Below are positions 22,203-33,180 of a stretch of DNA of 64,000 nt, one piece after another. Made by a program: the position numbers and the translations under genes. The notes under the pieces were generated by a model. The model saw nothing but the letters and a program-made list of their open reading frames with translations, was not told the DNA's origin and made no database searches. Source of the DNA: Stenopsyche tienmushanensis (taxonomy: Eukaryota; Arthropoda; Insecta; Trichoptera; Stenopsychidae). The first letter of the stretch is position 1. The number at the start of each line of letters is the position of its first letter. Location: contig WACJ01000117.1 of the NCBI GenBank assembly GCA_008973525.1, forward strand, positions 744,001-808,000. Direction: 5' to 3'.

Positions 22203-22628
22203 TTAACCCTTTAAGTAGTGAGCTAATTTAAATTAATCATAAACTTAGATGCTATATATACTTGTCCGCCACTTATTATCGTACAAATCCACCTATCTGT
22301 CAGGACCGTCGCAGCGTGTATGAAGCTTGTACATAAATAAATAAACGCTGTCGATAGCACACAATATTCAGACATTTATTCATGTAAACATAAACAATAC
22401 ACTTGAAATTGATTAATTTGGGTTATATTAGTTGATAAATTTGGGTTAACGATTTATAACAATCGTATGATGTACACAAGATACTGTTTCCGTCTCTGTT
22501 TATCTCCAAACTCAACGTGCTAGATACTCTCCGTATCTGTCTGTCTTCGAGCTCAACGTGTAAGAATGCTCTTTCTGAATCATTGGAATTCGCTCGCAAA
22601 TAAGCGACCGTACTACCATACAGGTTAA
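22203..22628 (+). mobile_element. piggyBac-like family C copy 4 (complete, TTAA both sides)
   Basis: TTAA at 22203-22206 and 22625-22628 flank 418 bp. The left end is CCCTTTAAGTAGTGAGC; the right end read inward is CCTGTATGGTAGTACGG. The interior is the fullest non-coding version of the family: GATGCTATATATACTTGTCC, GTCAGGACCGTCGCAGCGTG, AATAAACGCTGTCGATAGCA, AAATTTGGGTTAACGATTTA, AAGAATGCTCTTTCTGAATC. It encodes nothing and depends on a transposase in trans. Confidence 0.85.
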
Positions 22629-24039
22629 AGAATTTGCTTGCATCCTTAATGAACTGTTGTGTACAGCGGAGGTACTTGGGTCAGAAGAGATATCAAAAAG
22701 ATGGAAGATAATCAGGGGATCTCAATCTTTCTCGACTAGGGTTCTTAGTTAAATCTGATGTTCTGACACCCACCCACTCCAACGCGGATCTTTTACCTGC
22801 TGGGAAGAAGGACCGCATCGCGTATTTTAAATCTGTTTTTCTTGAAGAAATATTACATGGAACTCTTTCTTCGCATTTCATGCGTCCAGAATTTGACCCA
22901 CTGGCACGCAGATCAGATACACAACGCATTGTTTTCTTCCGTTCTAATTTATGCGACCATCCCGCAAGCAAGATTCAATTAAGTTATATTTATAGCATTG
23001 ACGTGTGCTCCCATTCAACATTTCGACCGACGCTCCCCCAGAAGACGAACGTGAGATGTTAATGAGTCGTGACGGTGCAGCACGTAAATACGTTGTCTCC
23101 AGAACGAGCGATGACGTCTCCATACGTCATCTTCACGCGAGGCATTAGAATACACGTGAACAAAGTTCCGCGTGATGGGTGTGTTTGTCATACGTCTTTC
23201 CGCCTATTTATCAAAGCGGGTGGATTTTGCGCCCCTTAATCATATTGTCCGCCCTCCAGGCGGCGTCTTCATCCCCGCTGGATCTTCCGACAAAGCGTTG
23301 CATGCGATGCATACCGTGTCTACCAATTTGGATTCAATTCATCACCGGATTATGTCTTGCGACGGATTTGGGTGAAGTGTTGTCGGACCGTGCCATTGTG
23401 CAGCGTCACGTTGGAACACGACGGTGTTGTCAGACGCAGCAATGAGCGAAACCATTTATAACAAGCATATTAAATTTGAGGCGGTGTTCAAAAACCAGTT
23501 TGACTTGGTTATTTGGAATAACAAGATTAGAATAGTGTAGTAAGCGAGCTGATGATTTACAACCAGGTTCGCGAGGACCCAAGGAAGAATACGTGGGACA
23601 AGGCAAAGAAGCCGATAGCCATGCTACATGATCGTTCATTTAGCAATTGTGTACAACAAATTTGCTTATACATAGTCTTCTTTCATCTACATATTCTGAC
23701 CACTTTTCAATGGATTGAAAAATCTGTATGTTATGCTGTATATGGATGTAATTAGACTTGAACATGTCCATCCTCCATATTATATTTGTGGACAAACACA
23801 CAATTCAATGGATTTGCACCAAGACATGCATATCAAATCAAGTACTAAAGGTCGTTGCTAGAATACCAAATGATAGATGAATCAGTGATATATTACAATG
23901 GAGTCCCTGTCTTGGCAAAAAAGTGAGGTCGACGACTAGATAGATGAACCGACAAGTTTTGAATTGACCCGAAATTCCCAGAGTAGATAAAATCGATGAA
24001 GAGGGTCTCTATCTAAAAAAAAGGAAATATAAATATAAT
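22629..24039. other. Unassigned spacer
   Basis: Moderately GC-rich around 23000-23450 with overlapping short frames on both strands, none with a recognisable domain. A degraded gene or element is possible but not supported. Confidence 0.35.
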
Positions 24040-24330
24040 TCAATTCAATCAAATCTTCTCTGGGTAACTTTTTATTCAGCATGAGAGAGAGAGGGATCTG
24101 GCTGCGGAAGGACGTCCTTTCCGCAGCCAAGGCCAACCACCGACTCTTCTCGACTTGCGCCTCCTGCGCGTCACCATCCAATCGTGCACGCGCAAAAATC
24201 AGTCGGTAATTGCAGGTGCAATGTCCCCGCAGCGCCACATAAGATGGCGCTGTTAAAATAGCACATTTCAACTAAAGAGAGACGGAAGATGTCGCTGTTA
24301 ATCTGGCGAATTAAATTCGCCCTAAAAAAT
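24040..24330 (-). mobile_element. LTR-like family E copy 3
   Basis: Contains the best hairpin of the family (24100-24128: GGCTGCGGAAGGA then TCCTTTCCGCAGCC) and CAGCGCCACATAAGATGGCG. It also has two related repeats ending CGCTGTTAA (24250 and 24295), the second preceded by AGAGAGACGGAAGATGT. On the minus strand an AATAAA lies just below the hairpin (near 24073). The primer-binding side is missing. Confidence 0.7.
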
Positions 24331-24429
24331 ACATCATAAATACATTTTTTTGTTGCCAAAACTGAAGACACGTGTGCATTGTTTATGTTTGCGCGAAAAA
24401 ATAAATTAATATTGTGCGTTATCAACAGT

Positions 24430-24595
24430 GTTAAGGTTCATTTAATGATATACAAGCTTCACTCACGCTGCGCGGTCCTGAGACAAAAATGGATTTGTTT
24501 GGACGATAAGTAGTGCACGTACGAATATAGGATCCACGTTTATGCTCAATTTAAAATCAACTCACTAATCAAAGGGTCAATATGCGTATAGTGAC
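24430..24595 (-). mobile_element. piggyBac-like family C copy 5 (end fragment)
   Basis: Minus-strand reading from 24583 gives TTGACCCTTTGATTAGTGAG, then the GTCC...ACTTATCGTCC block and CAGGACCGCGCAGCGTGAG, AAGCTTGTA. The flank is TTGA rather than TTAA. The inner end stops after AAGCTTGTATATCAT. Confidence 0.7.
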
Positions 24596-26345
24596 TCGTT
24601 CTGCACTGTTTATTTGGATGAGTCGCGGCTACTAAAGAGATTTTACAGTTAATTATTAATCATGTAAATACTTTGAATATGCCGTAGAATTCTTTGTAGT
24701 TTTTTAATTAATCTATGATATAAAGGTAAGAAAAGACATCCGATATCAATCATCAAAGTCTACTATAATAGAGTTAGGGTTAGAGAGGAAAATTAAATAA
24801 GTCTAGCGGATTTTTTTGGTCAAAGAACTGATCTCCGCCTAATATAGAAGCTTTATGCCACATGATCGTCACCGAGAAACGAAAGGTTAAATAAATGATA
24901 TTACCAGAGAACCCAATCTTTTCAGTGATGTCCGTCGTTTATCAACACTGAGATCAACGTTACAGAGTGCTCTGTACTCCAAGTGTCCCCGCGGGTGTGA
25001 TTTTTGCGACCGAACAACGCGGCAATCGATAACAACGCTGTGTTCGAATATTCTGATAAGTCCTAATATGTTACAATCATCAATATTCCGGTGTTAAATA
25101 CTATAGGAGGGTTAATTGTAATCAGTTGTTAAATTTAATGCCAAAATACAATTTCGGTGAAAATTTGTTTAAATCAAATTCCGGTTTAAAAACGTATATA
25201 ATTCGGGATAAACCCCGGATTCAATGGATGAAAAGAATCTAAACAAAGCGCATATCCCTACATAATTCGCAATAAAGAATACAAAGGGAGGGCGTTCTCG
25301 AATTAAGTCATTTCTGCACAAATTCGAAAAGTTTAACCCGCGGCTCGCGTAAAAATTACCACCATAAAACGCACGTTACATCACTCTCTCCCAAGAATAA
25401 TAAATTTATACGCATTAAGGATGCCGACTCGCAGGCTGCGCCGGAAAAAAGGCGAAGTTCCGAATTAAAAGTTTCATCGCTGAAAGCTCATTTTTCGCGG
25501 AGGAGGAAAAACAATCTCCGGCCCTCTCAAAACTGACCATTAGCATGTAATATGGAAAGATTCGCGACTTTGTTTACTTCCGGCTCTTTCTGGGGGCTTT
25601 CCGGAAACTGAAAAGTCGGCTTGATCGACGAGAGTCGGCCTTAAATCGGAACTGAAACAACGACTTTGATGAACGAGTCTTGAAAATGAAATCTGAATTT
25701 AAATCACAGTCGGCGAATGTCGTCAATCAAACCATAATAGGGTTGAAAGTGTCCCGATTAAATGTCGGTGTTGTGGGTAAGTTTCTAGATTCTTCTTATA
25801 AAAGCTCGGATTCAAATCCAGATTATGGAAAAATATCCATCATGCTAACATAGCGTTTCGATCCAGGTTAAACCTCGTCTGACTAAGCCCGAATCAAAGT
25901 TGGGCAGATATGACACCCCAATCCCCTAATTGATTTCGTCCTTCTGATTTATAATTGAGCCTTTAACATTTTAAGTGCGAAATGAACAGTTTCTGAAGAA
26001 CTCCTATTGTGATTAATCAAATGTTAATCTACTAATGAATTGCCGTCGGCAGCTCAAAAATATCGTCCCATTAAATCTCCCGTTGGATGGTCACACGAAT
26101 GAGCTATTTTTATTTCACAAAGGCATTAGCAGTAGCGTTGTAAACTCCAAAAGACACTTAATAGTTTACGCTCCACCGACAACCAATAAATTATTTCGTG
26201 AACATAAAAAAATAATTAAGCCCCCCCAAAGACACAAAATGCTTATTCGATTTGTTGCAATATAGGTCTCGTATTTTTAAGGACAAATTAGTAAACTGGC
26301 GCCATTTAAAAATATCTGTCTTTGTTGTTAATCAATCGCTAAATA
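24596..26345. other. Unassigned spacer
   Basis: About 1.75 kb with no family copy. Around 25400-25750 the base composition is more balanced, but no frame, splice pattern or motif stands out. Confidence 0.4.
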
Positions 26346-26880
26346 TTAATTTAATTTTAAATTGAGTTAAACATAGATGCTATATTCGCATGTCCATATA
26401 AATCTTGTATATCAATAAATAAACCTAAACACCGTCAATATTATTGAGCTCCACAATAACATTTCAAGTAGATTCACTTTTGATACCAGGCGTTTTAAGT
26501 ATATGATTAATGTATGTGACTTTCTACCACCAACGACCTAAGAAGACCCCATAACTGATGATTTTCAACTGGATAACCACAAATTGATTTGACAGATTTA
26601 TGAAAAAAATATTTCAATAAATTGTATTAGAAATAGAAGCACGGCATTGAAGATGAAGCGCTATGGATCGCAATGCTTGAGAATATTTAGACGTGTAGGG
26701 GTAGCTTTACAGCACGATGATCGATATACGAGCATGTGTCTCATACACCGTACACCCGTCTTTGTCTTCGATTCAATAATCTCCGCATTCAGTGTGCAAA
26801 AATGCTCTTTTTTTATCAGCAGAGTCCGCTCGCAACATATGCGGGATTCCTCATCAACGAGATAAATTCGAAATTGCGAT
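26346..26880 (+). mobile_element. piggyBac-like family C copy 6, divergent subfamily
   Basis: Carries AACATAGATGCTATATTCGC and AATAAATAAACCTAAACACC, then a middle section (CCATAACTGATGATTTTCAA) shared only with 53.5-54.0 kb. It ends with AAGCGCTATGGATCG...AATCTCCGCATTCAGTGTG, shared with 58.5 kb, and CATATGCGGGATTCC, shared with 53.96 kb. These three copies define a subfamily. TTAA flanks are not preserved. Confidence 0.65.
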
Positions 26881-26960
26881 CCAATAAATGACATAGTTTT
26901 GTCTGAAGCTAAAATAATGCAGTCACTGGACCAAGTTTTAATTGCAGTGTTTTCATGTAT

Positions 26961-27390
26961 CAGGGCCGTAACTAGGGCGTGCCACGGGCGCAACTGGGCT
27001 TGGGGCGCAAAACACAGGATACCGACCCGATTGATACTGGCACGTAGTTTTTATTTTACTTGATCATTCTACTCTAAATGCATTAACGCGTTAATTGACA
27101 TAGCAATATTATTGGGATAAGGTGGAAGAACGTCGAACAGAAAGACTGCTTTGATAACCTCTTTATTGTACGCGAGAGAAAGATCTGGCTGCGGGAAGGA
27201 CTACCTCCCGCAGTCAAGGCTATCTGACGATTCCTCCCGTCTGGTAACGGTGCACACACAAGAAGCGATCCTGTCGTTTTTATGGATGCAATTTGCTCGT
27301 AGCGCCACAAAAGATGGCGATGTTAAAATTAACACATTGCGCCTAAAGAGAGACGGAAGATGTCGCTGTTAAAATTAACGCTGCGGAGGG
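26961..27390. mobile_element. Chimeric family D end (D3) plus LTR-like family E copy 4
   Basis: A clear terminus CAGGGCCGTAACTAGGGCG starts at 26961, followed by 90 bp of family D end. The sequence then passes through TTTTTATTTTACTTGATCAT into LTR-like sequence (minus orientation) with the hairpin GCTGCGGGAAGGACTACC/TCCCGCAG near 27186 and ATGGCGATGTTAAAA. The transition matches that at 21.6 kb closely, so the chimera existed before both copies were made. No second D terminus is visible. Confidence 0.7.
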
Positions 27391-27613
27391 GGTGCAATTT
27401 AGATTCTTTCCAAGTATATATCCTATATCTCATACGCTAGTTACGGTTCTGGTCCCTATAACATCAATCTCATGCAAATCACGTAACTGGTTGAGGAAGA
27501 GGTTCAGATCAGAGTCTCGCAGTTGGGACCTCCCTCTCCTTCTCTCTTTAAAGTTGTACATCAAGATTTCGGACAAATCAACCAGCATCGATCGCTTTTA
27601 TTTTAAGCTTTAC

Positions 27614-27915
27614 TGACGAGGCAAGGAATAGGAAACCATCAGTGATTTCTGATGGACTTGTGCTAAAAATTGTAGAACAAGTCCGAAATGATCGCTGGGT
27701 GACGCTTAACGACCTTCACGAAGAATTTCCTGACATTTTTCGAAGTCTCCTTGGTGATATTGTGTTGGAAAAAATTGATTACAAGAAGTTGTGTACTCCA
27801 TGGATGCCCAGAATGCTCACACTGTAACATCGTCAAAATCACTTGACCGCCGCGCGTAAGTTTTTGGATCGTTTTGCACTCAAGAGAGAAGTTTTTCTGG
27901 ATTCGGAGTTGAACC
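27614..27915 (+). pseudogene. Mariner transposase remnant, same lineage as 10.9 kb
   Basis: The frame reads PSVISDGLVLKIVEQVRNDR, WVTLNDLHEEFPDIFRSLLG, DIVLEKIDYKKLCTPWMPRM, LTL, a TAA stop, then HRQNHLTAARKFLDRF. This covers the second helix-turn-helix, the WVP-type linker (WMP here) and the start of the catalytic domain. It is uninterrupted where the 10.9-kb copy was split, which confirms that the CCCAGAAT site there was one copy before insertion. The first catalytic Asp segment and everything after are lost. Confidence 0.85.
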
Positions 27916-29114
27916 GTAAACCGAAACCGAACCGATATTTATATTTTAAAAATATAACAGTGCGAATCCCTGGTATAAATTGATCAATTGAACATCTTAC
28001 AATAAGAAGTGAAAGCATAACAGATCGTCTTGTCCTAAATGACGAATTCTTCTACCGTCCTGAAATATTATATGCATCCATCACGCGTTAATAAAAGACC
28101 AACAAGACACATTTGACTAACGACATTTTAAGCATTCGAAGAGTCGCCTTAAATGTAGGTAGTATATTTCATTCGCACGATGGAATCACAGGTGACTAAA
28201 TTAAAATGTGACAGACAGACACATTTCGGATTTCGTCATTCACGTCAAGTATTCGAGCCCGTCGAAAACATTCGCGAGAGATTGAATGACGTTAATATCA
28301 CATGACACTTCCTTGAATGTTAAATAAAACGTGATGAATCAGTAGGTGACGCCCTGACAATATGTCACATATGTGCCACGTCTAATATGTCGGATTTCAA
28401 CATCAACATGAATATGATCAAATCCTCCGCGAGCATCGTCAAAACATGCCCCCTTATTGCGGATAACAATTCTTCCTTTCGGTCAAAATAATAACATAGT
28501 ACAAAATGCGTCGCTAGATGGCGCGCACAGCAGGATGCTCGATAATGAGTCTAAACGCTCAAACCGCAAGCACGGGCACAAATGCAAATCGTATGCCCGG
28601 CGAATTTACATTGACCTATTTGCAAACACAGGTGTTCTTAATCTGCGATGTACAAAAGCCGGATTTAAAAATCCTTTGTTCGGAATCGAGTTATCATTTT
28701 CCGGATAACGACCCGGGGCGCCGGAATGGAGATGGGGCTTTTTTGATTTCGCAGGGAGACCGCAAAGTTTGGCGTAGGCCTCCATCGGGATGTGAATGTT
28801 GGACGATTAATCTGGGTAGGAAAACCGTGACGCTGGACAATGGGCAGGGCCGCTCACTTATCCCGACATTTACCTTAATGTGGGCGCCCGCCCTTCCGGG
28901 ACAGAATCTACGTGTTTTGTTTGCGAATGGACGGGAACACCCTCTGCGTCGGGAATAACTTGCATTTGGGTAATGTTTCATTATACACGTGCGAGCCTGC
29001 ATATCCATACAGGATGCTACAAAAGCTTCAGAAATTAATCTACTAAAATATCTGAATCACATCAGCATGTGATTCAGACGAGCGATAATATGCATTTTAA
29101 TAAAAAAAATATTA
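27916..29114. other. Unassigned spacer with a GC-richer island
   Basis: Holds the longest open frame of the window at 28518-28958 (146 codons, plus) and a 104-codon frame antisense to it. I recognise no motif in either. The composition at 28700-28960 is clearly less AT-rich than its surroundings, which itself lengthens frames by chance. Confidence 0.4.
28518..28958 (+). CDS. Open frame of unknown significance (146 codons)
   Basis: The longest frame in the window. It has no signal peptide, membrane segment, repeat or family motif visible to me. The second half contains Gly/Arg-rich stretches (NDPGRRNGDG) and a GRSLIPTFTLMWAPALPGQN segment. No promoter element or splice site could be tied to it, and an antisense frame of 104 codons overlaps it. 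It may be an exon, an old retrogene or chance. I give no function. Confidence 0.15.
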   Translation: MARTAGCSIMSLNAQTASTGTNANRMPGEFTLTYLQTQVFLICDVQKPDLKILCSESSYHFPDNDPGRRNGDGAFLISQGDRKVWRRPPSGCECWTINLGRKTVTLDNGQGRSLIPTFTLMWAPALPGQNLRVLFANGREHPLRRE

Positions 29115-29430
29115 TTAACCTTTTGATGAGTATAGTCGCGTATTTGCGATCGAATTCCAGTGATTCAGAAAGAGCATTCTTGCACGTTGAATTCAAAGAT
29201 TGTGAATGTGAGACAGAAACGGAAAGAGTGTCTTGCGTGCATCGTACGATTGTATAGATAGATAAATCAAATTTATCGGTTAATAATGATAACCAAAATA
29301 AATCAATTTCAAGTGTATTATTTGTATTGTTGTATTTACGCAAAGAAATGAACGAATATTGTGTGCTATCAACGGTGTTTATTTATTTATATACAAGCTT
29401 TATACACGCTGCGCGGTCCTGAGAGATAAG
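29115..29430 (-). mobile_element. piggyBac-like family C copy 7
   Basis: TTAACCTTTTGATGAGT at the low end is an intact family terminus with TTAA, followed by GATCGAATTCCAGTGATTCA and AGAGCATTCTTGCACGTTGA. The order AATATTGTGTGCTATCAACG, AAGCTTTATACACGCTGCGC, GGTCCTGA is preserved in reverse. It is lost before the other end. A separate word GACCCTTTGATTACAGAGC near 29744 faces away from it. Confidence 0.8.
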
Positions 29431-30209
29431 TGAATTTGTAGAAGCAATAGAAGACCATAAATACTGTCTGTGAATGAAGTGAAACAAATCACATTTCCCA
29501 TACATGATTTTTATATCCTGGAACTGTAAAATTTAAATATAAGCCACCCCTTTAGAAGATTTTTAGCACATCTTGAGCGGGATGAGTACTCGTATATTTT
29601 TCACATGTTTAACTTCACAGCATAAAAAGTAGTTCTAATCGGTATTTTTTGTATATTTATTGTACATAATTTTTTTTACAAAACTCCAACCTATATTTTA
29701 ATGCTAAATAAAGTATATGTTTTTTTGGTTTAAGACGTTTTTTGACCCTTTGATTACAGAGCTAATTTTCGTAGCATACATATTCCGTGAGTGAGTTAAT
29801 TTATACGTATTTCATAAAAAATCAAGTGTTTAGGTTTAAATAAATACGCAGAATTAAGAAGAAGAAGATGGCAAATGATTATTTAAAATTTTATTAAAAA
29901 ATAATAAGAAATCGCGACGATCGATTGAAAACATCAATGATCCCGATCTTTCAAATTTCTTACACAATCCATATTTAAATCTGGCTGAATTTGGTTATAC
30001 ATAGACTCTAGTTTATGGGATATGATAAATTATGTGCAGTTTTTAAGCTTTATCTTTAATGCGGTTAAGTAACTCCATAAATTCTTCAATCAAGCTGACA
30101 TTTATAATCGTATCCAGAGCCATAAATAAGTGGATGCAACAGGTGCATAGACTAGAAGGGAGCTGAAATTTTGTAAAATCTATCGAAGTTTGGCATTATC
30201 GAAGCGGTA
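29431..30209. other. Unassigned spacer with an orphan family C end
   Basis: TTGACCCTTTGATTACAGAGCTAATTTTC-type sequence near 29744 looks like a family C start, but the internal blocks do not follow. Otherwise nothing is recognised. Confidence 0.4.
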
Positions 30210-30534
30210 TTGGATTGTCCAATTTGTCGGACTATAGAGTATTGCCCCCGACCCCCTGTAGTCCGGAATTGTTTGTAAAGGAGTACTTGTAATCCGAAAA
30301 AATATGAAAATGGTGAGATATGCATAGACAAAACAAGATTTAATATTATAAAATCAACATCATAAACACAATGACTATGTTATAAGGATATAACAACCTT
30401 TTTTGTTATATCCTTATATAACAACTTTGCTTTCATGGCTAAATAGCCAAAACCACATCTACAACGCTTGTATTGGCATGTCGGATTACAGGGGGCCGAA
30501 TTAGACTAGAGTCGAATTACAGCGGGTCTGCTGT
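30210..30534. mobile_element. pogo/Tigger-like MITE (family K)
   Basis: Read inward from the right, the end is TA-CAGCAGACCCGCTGTAAT followed by TCGAC, then CCCCCTGTAATCCGACATG. From the left, TTGTCGGACTATAGAG, CCCCCTGTAGTCCGGAAT and AGTACTTGTAATCCG. Repeated TAATCCGA-type words facing inward from both sides and the CAG end are typical of pogo-like MITEs, which duplicate TA. The exact left end is unclear. A perfect 16-bp stem sits in the centre. Only one copy is in the window. Confidence 0.55.
30381..30418. repeat. Perfect inverted repeat (16-bp arms, 6-nt loop)
   Basis: TATAAGGATATAACAA and TTGTTATATCCTTATA are exact complements around CCTTTT. It lies in the middle of the pogo-like MITE and may mark the fold of the element. 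Confidence 0.85.
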
Positions 30535-31334
30535 ATACTATTTTTTCCATAGGGATTCAATTGGAAAAAATTAAGGACTTATATAGGAATTAATTTTGTG
30601 TCATCCTGTATAATTGTCGCTGAAATATTTATTAAATGAGGGTTCACAAATTCTTTCCTTATTTGTGCTAACGGCGGTCCTTGATAATATTTTATTGTCC
30701 GGATTAAGTAATCCTCGAGAGGATTTAATATCCAGGAGACTCGGCGTATTTTGCCCGTGTATTTCAGGACACATTTTTTAAATCCTCGAATATCGTCCTT
30801 TCCTTCGTGGATCGCTGGTGCGTAAAATTCGAAGAAACGTCTGATAAATGCGAATGTTTCTATTGAAATCCAGTGATTCATCGCCGATATGTAATTTGAA
30901 TGACACAGTACCCCGGGAAGTAATTCGTTTGGATTCAAAACAGAATATTCGTATTGAATACCAAAACACGTGTTGTTTTATAACGTGGCGAACAATGCAG
31001 TCACGTGTCAGCCGACGTTTCCCGAGATCGGAATAACGGATGGTGACTTCATTTCGAAAAATGTACACCGACGCAAGGAAATTGCTCTGAAGCAGAAATA
31101 ATCGCAGCGAAAAATGTAATTTTCTACACGGAACGTGAGACTTGATCCCATGCGATTTCGAAAGAGCCGAGAAAAAGTTTAATATGTCTCAACACGATCT
31201 TCAAAAATATAACCTTATTATATAAGGAAGGCATATTAAGAACAATTTTGTCCAAAAAATGTGTCCAAATATTAAATTTAATTAGTCAGGCGGCATTTTT
31301 GAAATTGAGCGTTTGGATATATTTTCGTCATAAG
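30535..31334. other. Unassigned spacer with a 119-codon minus frame
   Basis: The frame at 30579-30938 (minus) begins MNPNELLPGVLCHSNYISAM and has no domain I recognise. By a rough estimate, about one frame of this length is expected by chance in 64 kb at this composition. A second minus frame overlaps it. Confidence 0.35.
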
Positions 31335-31730
31335 TCATGAGCCAAAATTTCGATTTCGGGATTGAAATTACTAATAAGTCTAACACCATCAATGTGACTG
31401 ATAAAATTCCTTTCTGCTGAGACGCTGACTGAAAACCGCAAAATTCCCGATTTCCCGACAAATTATTTATTTCCGTCGCTGCTGATGAATTCTTATATAC
31501 TATAATACTTTGATGTGATCCGTAACTATATTACGTAGGAATACAAAAATTCTGAACCCCGTATCTATTATATTTCATATCGATATTCCCATCATTAGAG
31601 TCGAGGTGTAGTAAATACATCACCGGTAGGGAAAGGTAAATAAAACAATTTGAAAATTATATATGTATACATAGATTAGATAGTTACTGCCCCTAGGCAT
31701 CGCCTAAGCTCGCCAATTACTAGTTACACA
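31335..31730 (-). mobile_element. hAT element fragment, family A copy 4
   Basis: Begins with a remnant of the CGGGAT-rich end (GCCAAAATTTCGATTTCGGG), then the core block in reverse, and ends after CCAATTACTAGTTAC, where it abuts the minus-strand RT fragment. The transposase tail with SVEAERAFS is absent. The IPPQY site is TAA, but the second shared site still encodes Gln (CAG). Confidence 0.75.
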
Positions 31731-31739
31731 TTGGTGTCA

Positions 31740-31880
31740 TACTTTATCGAAAGTTTGTGCTACATCCAAGAAGACCATTGAACCATGTTCTTCTCCTGCA
31801 GATTTTTTAAATACATCTCTGAATCTATTAACTTGATCGATTGTCGAATATTTATCCCGGAATTTGAACCGATGCCTTGT
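31740..31880 (-). pseudogene. Jockey-like LINE reverse transcriptase remnant
   Basis: The minus strand reads RHRFKFRDKYSTIDQVNRF, RDVFKKSAGEEHGSMVFLDV, AQTFDKV, then a TGA where Trp (TGG) is usual, and HQ. Jockey-type RTs read FGFRxxHSTxDQVxR...AVFLDVxQAFDKVWH, so two consecutive RT blocks are kept in one frame, with the first catalytic Asp. Sequence further upstream on the minus strand is not recognisable. It abuts a hAT fragment at about 31732, so one of the two was truncated by the other. Confidence 0.85.
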
Positions 31881-32944
31881 TCATCTTCTAATATAACATC
31901 TGGAGTTGCTCTAAATAATATCTTCGTGCTGAAATAGAACTTTTCTCTTAAATTCCTAATATATTTTCTTGCACATCATTTTTCTTATGTCTTCCCTTAC
32001 AATATAACTGGAAATGTTTAATATATTTTTATCTTTCTTTCTTAAAACTCTACTTGTTAAGAACAGCTACAAACAGTCCACTGCAGAAATAGGACCTCTT
32101 CAATATCCATTCATAGGAAGAGGTTAGATTCATCTTGTTTGTGTCAGCATGAAGGTAGCATGACCTCCGATTTTCATTTAGAATGATCACCCAGCAGTTC
32201 ACTTGGATGAACGTATGGAAGGATGTGTTGAATGAAGAGTACAGTGCCTCCTTTCTTCGCAAGGATGTTGCAATCTCGTGCATCTCGGATTCACTCCTAC
32301 ACCAACTAAGGTTGTCTTCTCATCCGTGTGTAACTTGCCTAAGCGAATTCGAAACTGGATGGTTTCTTCTTTCCGAAGATAATGCTGTTAGCATTACTCG
32401 AGTTTTCCCGAGTTTGAACCGGTAAGGTTTTAAGCGCTGTAAAGTGTTAAAATGGAAATTGACAAGGAAGAAAAAAGGAATATTGCAATTCAGTATGGAA
32501 TAAGACTTCGTAATCTAAATGTTATGATAGTAAGAAGATCGAAAATAAAGAAAACCTTTTTGGCTAGCAAGAAACGATCACTGATTGACAGAAAGCTGCT
32601 AAGCAGATTAACAATACAACCATCATAAGAATACCCGTTGTAATGGAATACGACGAAAAAAGCTACAACCATATTTAACCTTACCGGTCTTCCAGTATCT
32701 TGTTTGAGGAACTCATTGGAGACTGTACGGTTATTCTTCTTATGGCGTGTTTGTGCCTAAATACGGCGTTCATAGGCGGCCAAACCGCTTTTTGTCCAAA
32801 TAAGTCTGCGAATTCACAAGCTTAATAACCACACTGTTGAGGGCAGCCAATATATTAATTCATTACAGTTGACAATTCGGAATATTTTTATCAATATTTG
32901 TACTCTGGACTTCAAGCAAGATGGCGTTTATTAATTATCATAAG
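31881..32944. other. Unassigned spacer
   Basis: CCTTTCTTCGCAAGGATGTT near 32248 is repeated with small changes at 21997, hinting at another unnamed repeat. ACCGGTAAGGTTTTAA (32419) and TTTAACCTTACCGGT (about 32680) are inverted and bracket a 58-codon plus frame at 32452-32625; no family is recognised. Confidence 0.4.
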
Positions 32945-33180
32945 TCTGGACAAAAAATCGCAATGAATGTTTTTGTTCCGTTGTGAGCAAACGCGGCATC
33001 CATCTTGCGCACAGCTTTATCATGTCCAAATTTTGTAGTATTTTTTGAAATGCCTACCATGTATGCTAGCTTGCAGTGGATTTTCTTCGCCATTTCTGGC
33101 GTGGTCGCCTCATTTGGTCGACCACTGCGCTGTTCGTCTTGGCAGCTCGTACGTCCTCATTTAAAGTCTGCCACTCAATA
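32945..33180 (-). pseudogene. Mariner transposase remnant
   Basis: The minus strand reads F-K-stop-GRTSCQDEQ, RSGRPNEATTPEMAKKIH, then MVGISKN and, after a frameshift, LDMIKLCARWMPRLLT. This is the region between the two helix-turn-helix units (RSGRP hook), the second helix (VGIS) and the WVP linker. About 15 residues are missing between KKIH and VGIS. The stop replaces an expected Arg (CGA to TGA). The catalytic domain is absent. Confidence 0.85.

Noticed and set aside
30579..30938. 119-codon minus frame as a possible host exon
   Set aside because: By my rough estimate about one frame of this size is expected by chance in the window, and no motif is visible.
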